The notes below the pieces were generated by a model. That model did not search any database. It saw only the letters and a program-made list of their open reading frames with translations, and was not told the origin of the DNA. This document shows, one piece after another, positions 8,252-17,532 of a DNA stretch of 64,000 bases (the stretch's first letter is position 1; every line of letters starts with the position of its first letter). The DNA lies in the NCBI RefSeq assembly GCF_026240945.1, contig NZ_JAPFPY010000004.1, positions 147,883-211,882 of the forward strand, read 5' to 3'. The position numbers and the translations under genes are program-made. This stretch comes from Mycolicibacterium sp. J2. GTDB lineage: Bacteria; Actinomycetota; Actinomycetes; Mycobacteriales; Mycobacteriaceae.

Positions 8252-9637
8252 GTGGCATCCATCATCGACACCGTTGCGAACCTGGCGAAACGCCGTGGCC
8301 TTGTCTACCAATCGGGTGAGATCTACGGCGGCACCAAGTCGGCATGGGACTACGGGCCACTCGGTGTCGAGCTCAAGGAGAACATCAAGCGGCAGTGGTG
8401 GCGGTCGGTGGTCACCGGCCGCGACGATGTCGTCGGCCTGGACAGCGCGATCATCCTGCCCCGCCAGGTGTGGGTGGCCTCGGGTCACGTGGCCGTCTTC
8501 AACGACCCGCTGGTGGAATGCCTGAACTGCCATAAGCGGCACCGGCAGGACCACATGCAGGAGGCCTACGCGGCCAAGAAGGGGCTCGACGACCCTGATG
8601 CCGTGCCGATGAGCGAGATCGTCTGCCCGGACTGCGGCACCAAGGGGCAGTGGACCGAACCGCGCGACTTCAACATGATGCTCAAGACCTACCTCGGCCC
8701 GATCGAGTCCGAGGAAGGTCTGCACTATCTGCGGCCGGAGACCGCGCAGGGCATCTTCGTCAACTTCGCCAACGTGGTGACCACCGCGCGCAAGAAGCCG
8801 CCGTTCGGTATCGGCCAGATCGGCAAGAGCTTCCGCAACGAGATCACCCCCGGCAACTTCATCTTCCGGACCCGTGAGTTCGAGCAGATGGAGATGGAAT
8901 TCTTCGTCGAGCCGTCCACGGCGCCCGAGTGGCACAAGTACTGGATCGAGACGCGGCTGCAGTGGTACATCGACCTCGGCATCAACCCCGAGAATCTGCG
9001 GCTCTACGAGCACCCGCTGGAGAAGCTGTCGCATTACAGCGCGGGCACCACCGATATCGAGTACAAGTTCGGTTTCGCCGGCAACCCGTGGGGTGAGCTG
9101 GAGGGCATCGCCAATCGCACGAACTACGACTTGTCCACGCACGCAGAGCATTCCGGTGTCGACCTGTCGTTCTACGATCAGGGCACCGAAACCCGTTATG
9201 TGCCCTACGTGATCGAGCCCGCAGCCGGATTGACCCGTTCGCTGATGGCGTTCCTGGTGGACGCCTACCACGAGGACGAGGCCCCGAACGCCAAAGGTGG
9301 GGTGGACAAGCGCACGGTGCTGCGTCTGGACCCGCGGCTGGCCCCGGTCAAGGCGGCGGTACTTCCGTTGTCGCGCAACGCCGATCTGTCGCCCAAGGCC
9401 AAGGACCTGGCCGCCGAATTGCGTAAGTCGTGGAACATCGAATTCGACGATGCGGGCGCGATCGGCCGGCGCTATCGGCGCCAGGACGAAATCGGCACGC
9501 CGTTCTGCATCACGTTGGACTTCGACTCGCTGGAGGACCAGGCGGTCACCATCCGCGAGCGCGATGCCATGACCCAGGAACGGGTGGCCATCTCCGAGGT
9601 GTCGAACTACCTGGCGGTCCGGCTCAAGGGCGCCTGA
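8252..9637 (+). CDS. glyS: Glycyl-tRNA synthetase, single-chain type
   Basis: The class II synthetase that charges tRNA-Gly. At 461 residues it is the single-chain homodimeric (eukaryote/archaeal-like) type used by actinobacteria, not the bacterial alpha2beta2 form. Class II landmarks are visible: [18 protein letters not shown] near the N terminus, motif 2 around [23 protein letters not shown], and motif 3 near the glycine/arginine stretch GLTRSL. A cysteine pair, CLNCHKRH and then CPDCG, may bind zinc. The start is GTG at 8252, in the conserved N-terminal [15 protein letters not shown]. Confidence 0.97.
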   Translation: MASIIDTVANLAKRRGLVYQSGEIYGGTKSAWDYGPLGVELKENIKRQWWRSVVTGRDDVVGLDSAIILPRQVWVASGHVAVFNDPLVECLNCHKRHRQDHMQEAYAAKKGLDDPDAVPMSEIVCPDCGTKGQWTEPRDFNMMLKTYLGPIESEEGLHYLRPETAQGIFVNFANVVTTARKKPPFGIGQIGKSFRNEITPGNFIFRTREFEQMEMEFFVEPSTAPEWHKYWIETRLQWYIDLGINPENLRLYEHPLEKLSHYSAGTTDIEYKFGFAGNPWGELEGIANRTNYDLSTHAEHSGVDLSFYDQGTETRYVPYVIEPAAGLTRSLMAFLVDAYHEDEAPNAKGGVDKRTVLRLDPRLAPVKAAVLPLSRNADLSPKAKDLAAELRKSWNIEFDDAGAIGRRYRRQDEIGTPFCITLDFDSLEDQAVTIRERDAMTQERVAISEVSNYLAVRLKGA

Positions 9638-9648
9638 CTTTTTCCCGC

Positions 9649-9704
9649 GAGCAGACGCAAAGGGCCGCAATTCCACCCAGAATTGCGGCCCTTTGCGTCT
9701 GCTC
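9649..9704. terminator. Perfect 25-bp inverted repeat after glyS
   Basis: Arms 9649-9673 and 9680-9704 are perfectly complementary (25 of 25) around a 6-base loop (CACCCA). The left arm starts GAGCAGACGCAAAGGGCC. It lies 11 bases after the glyS stop, so a transcription-termination or transcript-stabilising role is natural. There is no U-run after the right arm; a short T-run precedes the left arm, so an intrinsic terminator would fit minus-strand reading better. The exact pairing also allows a dispersed repeat element. Confidence 0.7.
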
Positions 9705-9796
9705 ACTCGTGGCTGTGGGCCTGACCGCCGCGAAATTGCCGCTCCTGAGGTGTCGCTGGCTCGCATAGGATTCGAGTCACGGGACCGAAGGGGGCG

Positions 9797-11017
9797 GTGA
9801 TCAGCGTTTTGACGGCATTTCTGGCCACCTGGGACAACGCCCGCGCGACGCTCGGCGCCGGGACGCCGGTCGATGGTTCACGGTTCGACATGGGAGCTCG
9901 GCTCGAACAGTTCCGTGACACGGTGCTCAGCACGGCGCCGGGGGAGCAGTGGACCGGTTCGGCCGCCGAGGCCTACACCGATCGCAACCAACGGCTGGCC
10001 GGGACCATCGGTCGGCTCGCCGAATTGGACCGCCGCCTCGGCACCGAGGTCGACCGGTCGGCCGACGTGGTCGCGGCGGGCCGGCGTGACCTGGATGCGG
10101 TCAAACAGTGGGTGCTCAGTGCCGCGGCCACCGTGCCGCCGAACGCAGCCGGCCAGCGAGCCCTGATGACCGTGGTCTCCAAGGGCGTCGCCGACATCGC
10201 CGACATCGTGCATAGGTCGAACGGCGATATGGCCGGTATCGCCAACCGGATCCGTGAAATCGGCACGGGGTACGAGGCGCTGACAGAACGGCAGGGCCGC
10301 GACGGAGACGCCGGTGACCCCGACGGCAAACCGACCGATCAGCCTCCGACTGGACACGGTGGCTCGGATATTCCTCCCCCACCGCCGTGGACCAAACACG
10401 ATGAAGGATCTGGCGAATGGGGCTCGCAGCCGTGGTACTCCCGCGGTGACGACGCAGCATTCAAGGCTGCCATCGAGGCCGGATTGCCGGTCATCGAGGA
10501 GAAATGGCCGCACGCCGCCGAGCTCCTCGACCACTACTTGGACAACACCGGTAGCCCGTACAACCTGGACGTCAACTCGATGATGGGGGACATCCCGCCG
10601 ATGCAGGCCCGTGCCGATGCCATGGTGAACGACCAAGTGAACCGGATCGTGGCTGATGCGGTGGCTAGTGGTCAGTACGGTCAACCTGTCCCGTTCCGGA
10701 CGCCGTGGCAGGGCTTTTACATGGACGCCGACGCAAATCCCGATTGGTATCGGGCGGTCGGCGGGGTGGACATGTCGGCCGGCGGCGTCGTCACTGTCTA
10801 CCCGCCGGATACGCCGGGTGGCCAACCCCGCGTGCACGTGGAGTCGCAAGTGAACGTCGCGGACCGGTACAACTGGGACGCTGGAAAGGAAACGAAGATC
10901 GGTCCCATTACTATTTCGGACTCACAAATGGCGGCCCTGCAGACCGCCGGCCTGGCACGCGAGTTCGACATCACGGGGGCTTCGTCGGTGTCGACGTACG
11001 ACGGAGTGCCGCGGTGA
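9797..11017 (+). CDS. EspA/EspE-like secreted protein with long C-terminal domain (possible polymorphic toxin)
   Basis: A 406-residue protein. Residues 1-135 resemble the helical EspA/EspE domain of ESX substrates: helix, a W-x-G turn (W52-T-G54, in EQWTGSAAEAY), helix. A proline-rich linker at about residues 175-205 leads to an unrelated C-terminal domain (about 215-406) that ends with a V-A-D-R-Y-N-W-D-x-G-K motif and a G-L-A-R-E-F-D-I-T-G segment, a tail I associate with a recurrent mycobacterial secreted-protein family. There is no Sec signal, which fits type VII export. GTG at 9797 is preceded by a good AAGGGGG ribosome-binding site. The gene overlaps the lipoprotein gene by 4 bp. No catalytic residues are recognised. 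Confidence 0.7.
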   Translation: MISVLTAFLATWDNARATLGAGTPVDGSRFDMGARLEQFRDTVLSTAPGEQWTGSAAEAYTDRNQRLAGTIGRLAELDRRLGTEVDRSADVVAAGRRDLDAVKQWVLSAAATVPPNAAGQRALMTVVSKGVADIADIVHRSNGDMAGIANRIREIGTGYEALTERQGRDGDAGDPDGKPTDQPPTGHGGSDIPPPPPWTKHDEGSGEWGSQPWYSRGDDAAFKAAIEAGLPVIEEKWPHAAELLDHYLDNTGSPYNLDVNSMMGDIPPMQARADAMVNDQVNRIVADAVASGQYGQPVPFRTPWQGFYMDADANPDWYRAVGGVDMSAGGVVTVYPPDTPGGQPRVHVESQVNVADRYNWDAGKETKIGPITISDSQMAALQTAGLAREFDITGASSVSTYDGVPR

Positions 11018-11463
11018 GAATCCTCGGATACCTGGCCGTCCTGCTGCTGGTTGTCCTGCCCGCCTGCTCGTCACATCAGGCGGCTCGTAACGAAGGAGAG
11101 CAGACCATGTCGGTATCGCCGGAGGCGGCTGCGAACTTCGGTCACGTGATACTGCCGCACGGTGTCCAGGTGCTGGGGGCGGACACCGATTCGGGTCGGG
11201 ACACCCGCTACCGCTTGGCATTACGCATGACCGACGCTCAGCTACGTGAGTTCCTGGCGCAGTTTCCTTGGGCTCCGAGCAAATCCGACATCCCGAAATC
11301 GATGCAGGTAATTGCCGGGCCACCGCTGAGCTCGGCGCCCGCTCCGTTGTACGGCCAGGACCAGATCACCACCAGCGACCACGGGACGGTCACCCGTGAA
11401 GTCGTCGTCGATCAGCGGGCGCCAGACGAGGTCTACGTGCATCTGTCAGTGTTCACCACCTGA
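11014..11463 (+). CDS. Putative lipoprotein coupled to the EspA/EspE-like gene
   Basis: A 149-residue protein with a lipoprotein signal: hydrophobic segment ILGYLAVLLLVVLPAC, the lipobox LPAC placing the acylated cysteine near residue 18. The mature part is hydrophilic and begins SSHQAARNEGEQ; I do not recognise a domain. The GTG overlaps the upstream stop (GTGA, 11014-11017), so the two products are probably made together. If the upstream protein is a toxin, this cell-surface partner would be the candidate immunity protein; that is inference from arrangement only. Confidence 0.75.
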   Translation: MRILGYLAVLLLVVLPACSSHQAARNEGEQTMSVSPEAAANFGHVILPHGVQVLGADTDSGRDTRYRLALRMTDAQLREFLAQFPWAPSKSDIPKSMQVIAGPPLSSAPAPLYGQDQITTSDHGTVTREVVVDQRAPDEVYVHLSVFTT

Positions 11464-11470
11464 ACCCCGG

Positions 11471-11965
11471 CTACCGCAGCTCGGCAGGAACCTCCCCGCC
11501 GAGCAGGTCGATGAGCGCGGCCAGCAGCCCGTCCAGCTCCACGCCCACCGCCGTGATCGCCGGGTTCCCGTAGCTGCCGAACAGCAGGCTGGGTTGGTCG
11601 ACGGCGAACACCGGCCCCGTGCCGCCGTCATACAGCAGGGTGCGCAGCGGCGCATGCAGCATGACACCCGGGTCGTAGCGGTACATCCGCTCGGCGATGG
11701 TGTGGTTGCCCATCAGGTATTCGGTGGCCGGCCACTGAGACCCCGACCCGAGCATCACCGGAGCAACATCACCCCGGTGATACCGCAGAAAGCCATGCGG
11801 TGCTTGGGCTTTGACTTCGGCCAAGACGTCATCCCAACTGCTCGCCTTTCCGAACGCGGGCAGGTCGACCGCGGGCACCAACGTCTCGTACCGGAGCCGC
11901 GCGTTCTCGAAGTCGTCGGGCAACGCCACCAGCAGGCGGCGGTTGAGATGTTCGACCGCGGTCAT
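11471..11965 (-). CDS. DUF302-like protein
   Basis: A 164-residue soluble protein. The segment DPGVMLHAPLRTLLYDGG followed by VFAVDQPSLLFGSYGNP resembles the DUF302 core (a non-polar strand, L-P-L-R-V-L-V-Y, then a tyrosine/aspartate turn). The role of DUF302 proteins is unknown, though they often lie next to redox genes. It overlaps the zinc alcohol dehydrogenase by 4 bp (11962-11965) and is the last gene of the SDR, ADH, DUF302 operon under the divergent HxlR regulator. Confidence 0.65.
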   Translation of the reverse strand: MTAVEHLNRRLLVALPDDFENARLRYETLVPAVDLPAFGKASSWDDVLAEVKAQAPHGFLRYHRGDVAPVMLGSGSQWPATEYLMGNHTIAERMYRYDPGVMLHAPLRTLLYDGGTGPVFAVDQPSLLFGSYGNPAITAVGVELDGLLAALIDLLGGEVPAELR

Positions 11966-12987
11966 GGTTGCTCACCCGCGATCTCCAGGACCACCCGGAA
12001 TCGAGCCTTACCGGACATCATCCGGTCGTAGGCCTGCGGCGCATCCTCGAAGGCCATCACCTCGATCATCGGTGCGATGCCGTTGGCCAGGCTGAACGCC
12101 AAGTTGTCCTCGTTCTCGATCGAGGAACCGGTGAGGCTGCCGACGACACTGCGGCCGCCGAAGATGAGATCGGTGGTGTTCAGGGCGATCGGATCGAAGG
12201 CAGCGCCGACCACCACCAGTTGCCCGCGCGGACGCAGGCCGGCCACCAGCGGGCCCATGGATGCGCCGCTGGCCGCGGTGGCCACCACGGCCGCCGCCCC
12301 GCCCAGTGCGGTCAAGGCCGCACCCGGATCCTCGGCGGCGCTGTCGATGTAGACATCGGCACCCAATTGTTTGGCCAGATCCGACTTCTCGGGACCACGA
12401 GCAATCGCTGCGACGCGAAAGCCCAGCGCCTTGGCGTATTGCACACCGAGGTGTCCCAGCCCGCCGAGTCCCTGGATGCCGACCAAGGCACCCGGCGTGG
12501 CCGACGTGTTGCGCAGCGCGTTGTACGTCGTGATGCCCGCGCACAGCAGGGGAGCGGCGAGATTGGGCGCCAGCCCGTCGGGCACCCGCACCAACCCGGT
12601 CGCCCGGGCATAGACGACTTCGGCATAACCGCCGTCGGCGCTGGTGCCGGGGGTGGGCTGATCGAGGCAGTTGACGAAGTCGCCGCGGCGGCAGTACTCG
12701 CATTCGTTGCACTGACCGCCGAGGAAGCCGATCCCGACCCGGTCGCCGGGCGCCCAGGCGTGCACACCGTCACCGACGGCGTCGATGACACCGACGATTT
12801 CGTGGCCGGGCACCACCGGTAGCTGCGGATCGGGCCGCTGGCCCTCGACGGCCAGCACGTCGCTGTGGCAGACGCCGCAGCTGTGTACCCGTACCCGCAC
12901 CTGGCCGGCCGGCGGTGCCACGACGTCACGTTCGACGAAGGCGAACTGGCGCTGGCCGGTGACCTGAAAAGCCTTGTAGGTAGCCAT
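11962..12987 (-). CDS. Zinc-dependent alcohol dehydrogenase
   Basis: A medium-chain dehydrogenase of 341 residues that oxidises alcohols or reduces aldehydes with NAD(P). Catalytic zinc ligands are C40 and H62, and the structural zinc cysteines are C93, C96, C99 and C107. The Rossmann motif GLGGLGHLGV follows around residue 172. The sequence looks like the AdhA/propanol-preferring group. It is 12 bp downstream of the SDR gene and overlaps the DUF302 gene, so the three form one operon, possibly for clearance of reactive carbonyls. The substrate is not determined. Confidence 0.92.
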   Translation of the reverse strand: MATYKAFQVTGQRQFAFVERDVVAPPAGQVRVRVHSCGVCHSDVLAVEGQRPDPQLPVVPGHEIVGVIDAVGDGVHAWAPGDRVGIGFLGGQCNECEYCRRGDFVNCLDQPTPGTSADGGYAEVVYARATGLVRVPDGLAPNLAAPLLCAGITTYNALRNTSATPGALVGIQGLGGLGHLGVQYAKALGFRVAAIARGPEKSDLAKQLGADVYIDSAAEDPGAALTALGGAAAVVATAASGASMGPLVAGLRPRGQLVVVGAAFDPIALNTTDLIFGGRSVVGSLTGSSIENEDNLAFSLANGIAPMIEVMAFEDAPQAYDRMMSGKARFRVVLEIAGEQP

Positions 12988-12999
12988 GTTCGGATGCTC

Positions 13000-13677
13000 C
13001 TAGGCGACCGGGTGCAGGGGTGCGTGCACCTGACGGGTGAGGTCGTCTGCCAGGACTTCCGGTGTGCCGGCGATGATCCCGTCCACGATCTGGCGGGCGA
13101 CATCGGCCGGATCGTTCTTGGGCACGTCGAAATCGGCGGCCATATCGGTGTCGGTGTAGCCGAGGTAGGCGCCGATGACCTGGGTGCCTTGCTGTTGCAG
13201 TTCCAGGCGTAGCGAATTGGTGGCCGACCACAGTGCGGCCTTCGAGACACCATAGGACCCGAATCCGGGCAGCCAGGACAGCACCGACGCGACGTTGACG
13301 ATGGTGCCGCCGCGCCCGGCCAGCAGCGGCGCGAACGCCCGGGTGACCCGCAGTGGCCCGTAGAGATTGGTCTCCAGCACGGACCGGACGTCGTCGAGGT
13401 CATCCTGCAGCAGCGATTGGCCGCCGAGCGTGCCCGCGTTGTTCACCACGATGGTGGCATCCCTTGCCGCTTTGGCCAGTTCGGCCACCGATGCATCATC
13501 GGTGACATCGGCTTGGATCACCACCACCCGCGGATCGACCGGGGCGCCCGGCCGCCGGCTGGTCGAATAGACCTTGGCCGCGCCGGCGTCGAGCAGTGCG
13601 GCGACGATCGCCTTCCCGAGGCCTTGCTGTCCGCCGGTCACCAGGACCGTCGCGCCGGCCACCTGAGTTCCTGTCAT
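13000..13677 (-). CDS. Short-chain dehydrogenase/reductase
   Basis: A classical SDR of 225 residues: TGGQQGLG cofactor motif at residues 14-21, NNAG around residue 80, and the active-site Ser plus YGVSK. I took ATG 13675-13677, which has a good AGGAG site 7 bases upstream; an in-frame extension upstream would run through the promoter. It leads the SDR, ADH, DUF302 operon and diverges from an HxlR regulator, so it is probably induced together with the ADH by an electrophile or redox signal. Confidence 0.88.
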   Translation of the reverse strand: MTGTQVAGATVLVTGGQQGLGKAIVAALLDAGAAKVYSTSRRPGAPVDPRVVVIQADVTDDASVAELAKAARDATIVVNNAGTLGGQSLLQDDLDDVRSVLETNLYGPLRVTRAFAPLLAGRGGTIVNVASVLSWLPGFGSYGVSKAALWSATNSLRLELQQQGTQVIGAYLGYTDTDMAADFDVPKNDPADVARQIVDGIIAGTPEVLADDLTRQVHAPLHPVA

Positions 13678-13707
13678 GGTCTTCTCCTGTCCGCTTGTGC
13701 TGCGGTC

Positions 13708-13749
13708 AACGTAGCAGTGCTGGATTGGAATTTCCAACTTAGGTAGAAT
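13708..13749. promoter_or_regulatory. Divergent promoters with HxlR-type palindrome
   Basis: The minus-strand promoter for the SDR operon reads -35 TTGGAA (complement of 13732-13737), an 18-base spacer, and -10 TACGTT (complement of 13708-13713). On the plus strand a -10 TAGAAT (13744-13749) is 6 bases before the HxlR ATG. The palindrome TTGGAA-T-TTCCAA (13725-13737) covers the minus-strand -35 and lies just upstream of the plus-strand -10, so one bound regulator could control both directions. Confidence 0.7.
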
Positions 13750-13755
13750 GTGACC

Positions 13756-14205
13756 ATGCGCACCGCTTCCTGGGTCGACGATCCCTGCCCGATCGCCCGC
13801 ACGATGGCCGTTCTGGGTCAACGGTGGGCGGTACTGATCATCCGGGAAGCGCTACTGGGCCGCACCAGGTTCTCCGAGTTCAAGCAGCGTCTGGGTCTGG
13901 CCTCCGATGTGCTGAGCACCCGGCTGTCGGAGCTGGTCGCCGCGGGAATCCTGGAGATGGTCGACTACCAGGAACCCGGCGATCGCACCCGCAGTCGGTA
14001 TGTGCTCACCGACGCAGGCCACGATCTGGTGCCGGTGCTGGCGGCCATCGGACAGTGGGGCCACACCCATCTGGCGCGACCGGACAGCAGCGCCTACCGG
14101 TTCGTCGAGGCCGACACCGGGGAGGCGGTGGGCATCGGCTTCCGCCGGCGCGATGGCAGCACGGTGCCGGCGCCCCGCGTCGCCCTGGTGGCGCCGGCCG
14201 TCTAG
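13756..14205 (+). CDS. HxlR-family transcriptional regulator
   Basis: A winged-helix regulator of 149 residues. The HxlR signature is clear: C-P-I-A-R-T near residue 12 (one cysteine close to the N terminus, in DDPCPIA), then VLGQRWAVLIIREALLG and RFSEFKQRLGLASDVLSTRLSEL. HxlR/YodB proteins often sense quinones, aldehydes or diamide through that N-terminal cysteine. I prefer ATG 13756 over GTG 13750 because TAGAAT ends at 13749, so the transcript should start at 13756, making it leaderless. The stop overlaps the convergent TPM gene by 4 bp. Confidence 0.88.
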   Translation: MRTASWVDDPCPIARTMAVLGQRWAVLIIREALLGRTRFSEFKQRLGLASDVLSTRLSELVAAGILEMVDYQEPGDRTRSRYVLTDAGHDLVPVLAAIGQWGHTHLARPDSSAYRFVEADTGEAVGIGFRRRDGSTVPAPRVALVAPAV

Positions 14206-16211
14206 AAGCGCCCGCCGCCCCCGCCGAACGAACCCCCGGAGCTGCCCGAGCCGCCGAATGAGGTGGGGCTCCAGCCGCCGCCGACACTGCCGCCCAACCC
14301 GCCCCGCAGCGCGCCGGACAAGATGTTGCCGATGATGATGCCGCCCAGCACGGCGCCGGTATTCGATCCACCGCCGCCGCCGTAACCGCCGTAGTGGCGC
14401 TGCGCGGCGGCGACGTCCTCGTTGGCCAAGGACTGCGCCTGGGCGGCCAGTGTCGCCGCCCCGTTGGCATATTGGATCGCCTCACCGAGATTGCTGGCCT
14501 GCCGATCCTGGGCGGCTTGTAACTGACGCACCGCCTCAGCCAGCTTGGTGCGCGCCTCCGGTCCGACGCTGCCCCGGCGGGTGTCGATGAAATCGGAGAC
14601 GCCGCGCACCCGGGACTGGGCGCTGAACAAGGCCTGGCCGTACGCGCGGCGTAACCGTTCGGTGGTCTCGCGCTCCTCGGTGACGGCGGCCAGCAGCCGG
14701 TCCAGGTCGGCGTCGGCGGCGCTCAGACTCGTGAAGGCGCTCAGCGGGTCGGTGCTGCCGGCGCCCTGCGCGGCCGACACCGCCTGTGCTGCGGCGTCCC
14801 GCGCGGCGGTCAGGGCCGCGGCCTGGGTGAGATTTCCTTGTGCCAGTTGGGCATCCGCGGCGGCGATACCGTTCTGGATATCGGCGATCGCGGCGGGCAG
14901 CGCGGCGATGGCGCGATTGATGTCGGTGGCCGCGCTGTCGACGGCATCCAGCAGGGTGCGGGCCTGGCCCAGGGCGGATTCGGCCGCGCGCATCGAATCG
15001 ACCAGGCCCGCTTGGCTGCCGGCCGGTCGGGCCACCAGATTGCGGGCGTTGGTGATGTTCTGGTCGGCGAATGCCACCCGCTGCTTGGCGGTTTCGACAT
15101 TGTCGGCGACGGAGGTCAACGCGGCATCGGCGAACTGCTGGTGCAGTCCGGCCAGGGTCTGCTCGGACGGTCCGATCCGCGCGCTGAGGTCGACCATCTG
15201 TTGGGTCAGCGTGTCCAGCCTGCCGGGCGCGTTGATCACCAGGTCGCGCAGCGCGGCGAACGCGGCACGCTGAGCGTCGAGTTCACGGTCGGCCTTGGCG
15301 GCGGCCACGACCACCCGGGTCAGCAGGTCGCGGCGCTGCGCGGGTGTCTCGGGCACGGTGTCGTCGAGGATCTGGCGCACGTTGAACGCCTGGCCCAGCG
15401 TCATTTTGGCGGCGTCAACCGCGGCAACGAACGGCGCGGTGTCCTTTTCGCCGAACTCTTCGACGGCCAGCGCCAGTTCGTTGTCGCTGGTGCGCACCGC
15501 ATTGTCCACGTCGACGACGATCGAGCGCGACAGGTCGTCGAGCGTGTCGAGCGGCATCGCGGCCAACGCGGTGGGATCGGTCGGGTCGGCGCGCTGGGCG
15601 GCCGCGAAATCCGCCGCCCGCCGCTTGCGTTTGCGCCACCGCTGCCACAGCACCAGGATCAGCACGGCCAGCACGATCACCGCGAGGATGGCCACCAGGC
15701 CGACCCAGTTCATCTCGGTGTCCGACGACGCGGCAGGGCTCGTCGAGGACGCGTTGGCGGTGAGATCCTCGGCGGCGGCGATGGCGGCCTGTGCCCAGTT
15801 CCCGTCGCGTAGGGCCGGCTCGATATCGTTGCGCCGCAAGGTGTTCGCTTCGGCGTTGCTGGCGGCCACCCCGCCGGCCAGGAAGGCGTAGGCCCGGTCG
15901 GTGGTCGCCACGGCCAGCAGCGCGTCATAGCTGCCCAGGTCGCTGGCCTCCTGGGTGGCCCGAGCCCACGGCTCGGCGTCCTGCCCGGAGAAGGTGTCCA
16001 CGTACACCACCCACAGCCGGACATGCCGGTCGGCGTAGAGCTTGTCGATGGCTTGGGTGACCTGATTCATGTCCTGGCCGCTGAGCGCGTTGGCGCTGTC
16101 CACGATCTGGCTGGGCAGCCGGAACGGCGGCTTGGCCTGCCCCGCGGGTGCCAGCAGCAGACCGACGGACAGCATCGCAAGGAACATGCTGAGCAGGCGG
16201 GCGAGGCGCAT
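14202..16211 (-). CDS. TPM-domain membrane protein with glycine-rich tail (Rv2345-like)
   Basis: A 669-residue exported protein resembling Rv2345. In order: signal peptide (1-27), a TPM domain at about 30-155 (FRLPSQIVDSANALSG...VRLWVVYVDTFSG), one transmembrane helix at about 178-200 (GLVAILAVIVLAVLILVLWQ), a long coiled-coil-rich, alanine/leucine/aspartate-rich cytoplasmic region, and a glycine/serine-rich tail with YGGYGGGGG and a short glycine-zipper-like helix. TPM domains are linked to photosystem repair in plants, but the role in mycobacteria is not known. The start is the ATG at 16209-16211, which begins the signal peptide. Confidence 0.85.
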   Translation of the reverse strand: MRLARLLSMFLAMLSVGLLLAPAGQAKPPFRLPSQIVDSANALSGQDMNQVTQAIDKLYADRHVRLWVVYVDTFSGQDAEPWARATQEASDLGSYDALLAVATTDRAYAFLAGGVAASNAEANTLRRNDIEPALRDGNWAQAAIAAAEDLTANASSTSPAASSDTEMNWVGLVAILAVIVLAVLILVLWQRWRKRKRRAADFAAAQRADPTDPTALAAMPLDTLDDLSRSIVVDVDNAVRTSDNELALAVEEFGEKDTAPFVAAVDAAKMTLGQAFNVRQILDDTVPETPAQRRDLLTRVVVAAAKADRELDAQRAAFAALRDLVINAPGRLDTLTQQMVDLSARIGPSEQTLAGLHQQFADAALTSVADNVETAKQRVAFADQNITNARNLVARPAGSQAGLVDSMRAAESALGQARTLLDAVDSAATDINRAIAALPAAIADIQNGIAAADAQLAQGNLTQAAALTAARDAAAQAVSAAQGAGSTDPLSAFTSLSAADADLDRLLAAVTEERETTERLRRAYGQALFSAQSRVRGVSDFIDTRRGSVGPEARTKLAEAVRQLQAAQDRQASNLGEAIQYANGAATLAAQAQSLANEDVAAAQRHYGGYGGGGGSNTGAVLGGIIIGNILSGALRGGLGGSVGGGWSPTSFGGSGSSGGSFGGGGGRF

Positions 16212-16243
16212 GACCGCAAATCTAGCTGGCAGACTGTCCGCCA

Positions 16244-17512
16244 GTGGGCACCGTGACCGATCTCTACACCGACCTCGACAGGCAGCGCCTGGTGATCGAG
16301 GCGCCCAAAGGTGCCGCGCTGCCCGGAACCGGGACCGAGCACCGCACCGATTTCGCCAGGGACCGGGCCCGGGTGTTGCACTGTGCGGCGCTGCGGCGGC
16401 TGGCCGACAAGACCCAGGTGGTCGGCCCGCGGCAGGGTGACACCCCACGCACCCGACTGACCCACTCGCTGGAGGTGGCCCAGATCGGCCGGGGAATGGC
16501 CGTCGGGTTGGGCTGCGACCCGGATCTGGTGGACCTGGCCGGACTGGCCCACGACATCGGCCATCCGCCCTACGGACACAACGGCGAACGGGCCCTCAAC
16601 GAGATCGCCAAGCCGTTCGGCGGGTTCGAGGGCAATGCCCAGAATTTCCGGATCCTGACCCGGGTGGAGCCGAAAATACTTGGCCCCGACGGTCGTTCCG
16701 CGGGGCTGAACCTCACCCGTGCGGCGCTGGACGCGGTGACGAAGTACCCCTGGTTCCGCGAGGGGGTGCGCAAGAAGTTCGGTTTCTACGACGACGACGC
16801 CGAGGCGGCCGCATGGATGCGGGCCGGCGCGCCCGCCGAGCGGACCTGCCTGGAAGCGCAGGTGATGGACTGGGCCGACGATGTCGCCTACTCGGTGCAC
16901 GACGTCGAGGACGGGGTGATCTCCGGACGTATCGATCTGCGGGTGCTCGCCGATGCCGATGCCGCCGACGCGCTGGCCCGCCTTGGTGCCGAGGCGTTCC
17001 CGGCGATCAGCCACGACGATCTGCTGGCCGCGGCGCAGCGGCTGTCGGAGGTGCCCGTGGTGGCCGCGGTCGGCAAGTTCGACGGCACCTTGGCGGCGTC
17101 GGTCGGGCTGAAGAACATGACCAGTGAATTGGTGGGCCGGTTCGCCAACGCCGCGATCACCCAGACCCGGGCCGTGGCCGGCGGCGGACCGCTGCACCGC
17201 TACGACACCGACCTGGCCGTGCCCGCCCTGGTGCGGGCCGAGGTGGCGGTGCTCAAGATGCTGGCCCTGCAGTTCATCATGTCCGACCACCAGCACCTGC
17301 AGATCCAGGCCGACCAGCGCACGCTGGTCGAGGAGGTCGCCCTGGTGTTGTGGGCGCAGGCGCCGGGCAGCCTGGACCCGCAGTTCGCCGCCGAGTTCGA
17401 GGCCGCCGACGACGACGGGTCGCGGCTGCGGGTGGTGGTCGACCAGATCGCGTCCTACACCGAGAGCCGGTTGGAACGGGTCTATGAGGCGCGTTCGCGC
17501 AAGCCCTTGTGA
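16244..17512 (+). CDS. dgt: Deoxyguanosinetriphosphate triphosphohydrolase-like protein (Dgt)
   Basis: An HD-domain dNTP triphosphohydrolase of 422 residues that cleaves dNTPs to nucleosides and tripolyphosphate and so helps set dNTP pools. Metal motifs are visible: [10 protein letters not shown] (H near residue 72), then [13 protein letters not shown] around residue 104, and [12 protein letters not shown] near 212. It matches Rv2344c in position and length. The GTG at 16244 has a CAGACT hexamer 8 bases upstream. It sits 20 bp before dnaG, a DNA-replication pairing conserved in mycobacteria. Confidence 0.93.
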   Translation: MGTVTDLYTDLDRQRLVIEAPKGAALPGTGTEHRTDFARDRARVLHCAALRRLADKTQVVGPRQGDTPRTRLTHSLEVAQIGRGMAVGLGCDPDLVDLAGLAHDIGHPPYGHNGERALNEIAKPFGGFEGNAQNFRILTRVEPKILGPDGRSAGLNLTRAALDAVTKYPWFREGVRKKFGFYDDDAEAAAWMRAGAPAERTCLEAQVMDWADDVAYSVHDVEDGVISGRIDLRVLADADAADALARLGAEAFPAISHDDLLAAAQRLSEVPVVAAVGKFDGTLAASVGLKNMTSELVGRFANAAITQTRAVAGGGPLHRYDTDLAVPALVRAEVAVLKMLALQFIMSDHQHLQIQADQRTLVEEVALVLWAQAPGSLDPQFAAEFEAADDDGSRLRVVVDQIASYTESRLERVYEARSRKPL

Positions 17513-17520
17513 CCGGCCTC

Positions 17521-17526
17521 TAGACT
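17521..17526 (+). promoter_or_regulatory. dnaG -10 element, leaderless start
   Basis: TAGACT ends 6 bases before the dnaG ATG, so transcription should begin at the start codon. It lies within the 20-bp dgt-dnaG gap, giving dnaG its own promoter besides read-through from dgt. Confidence 0.6.
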
Positions 17527-17532
17527 GATCCG

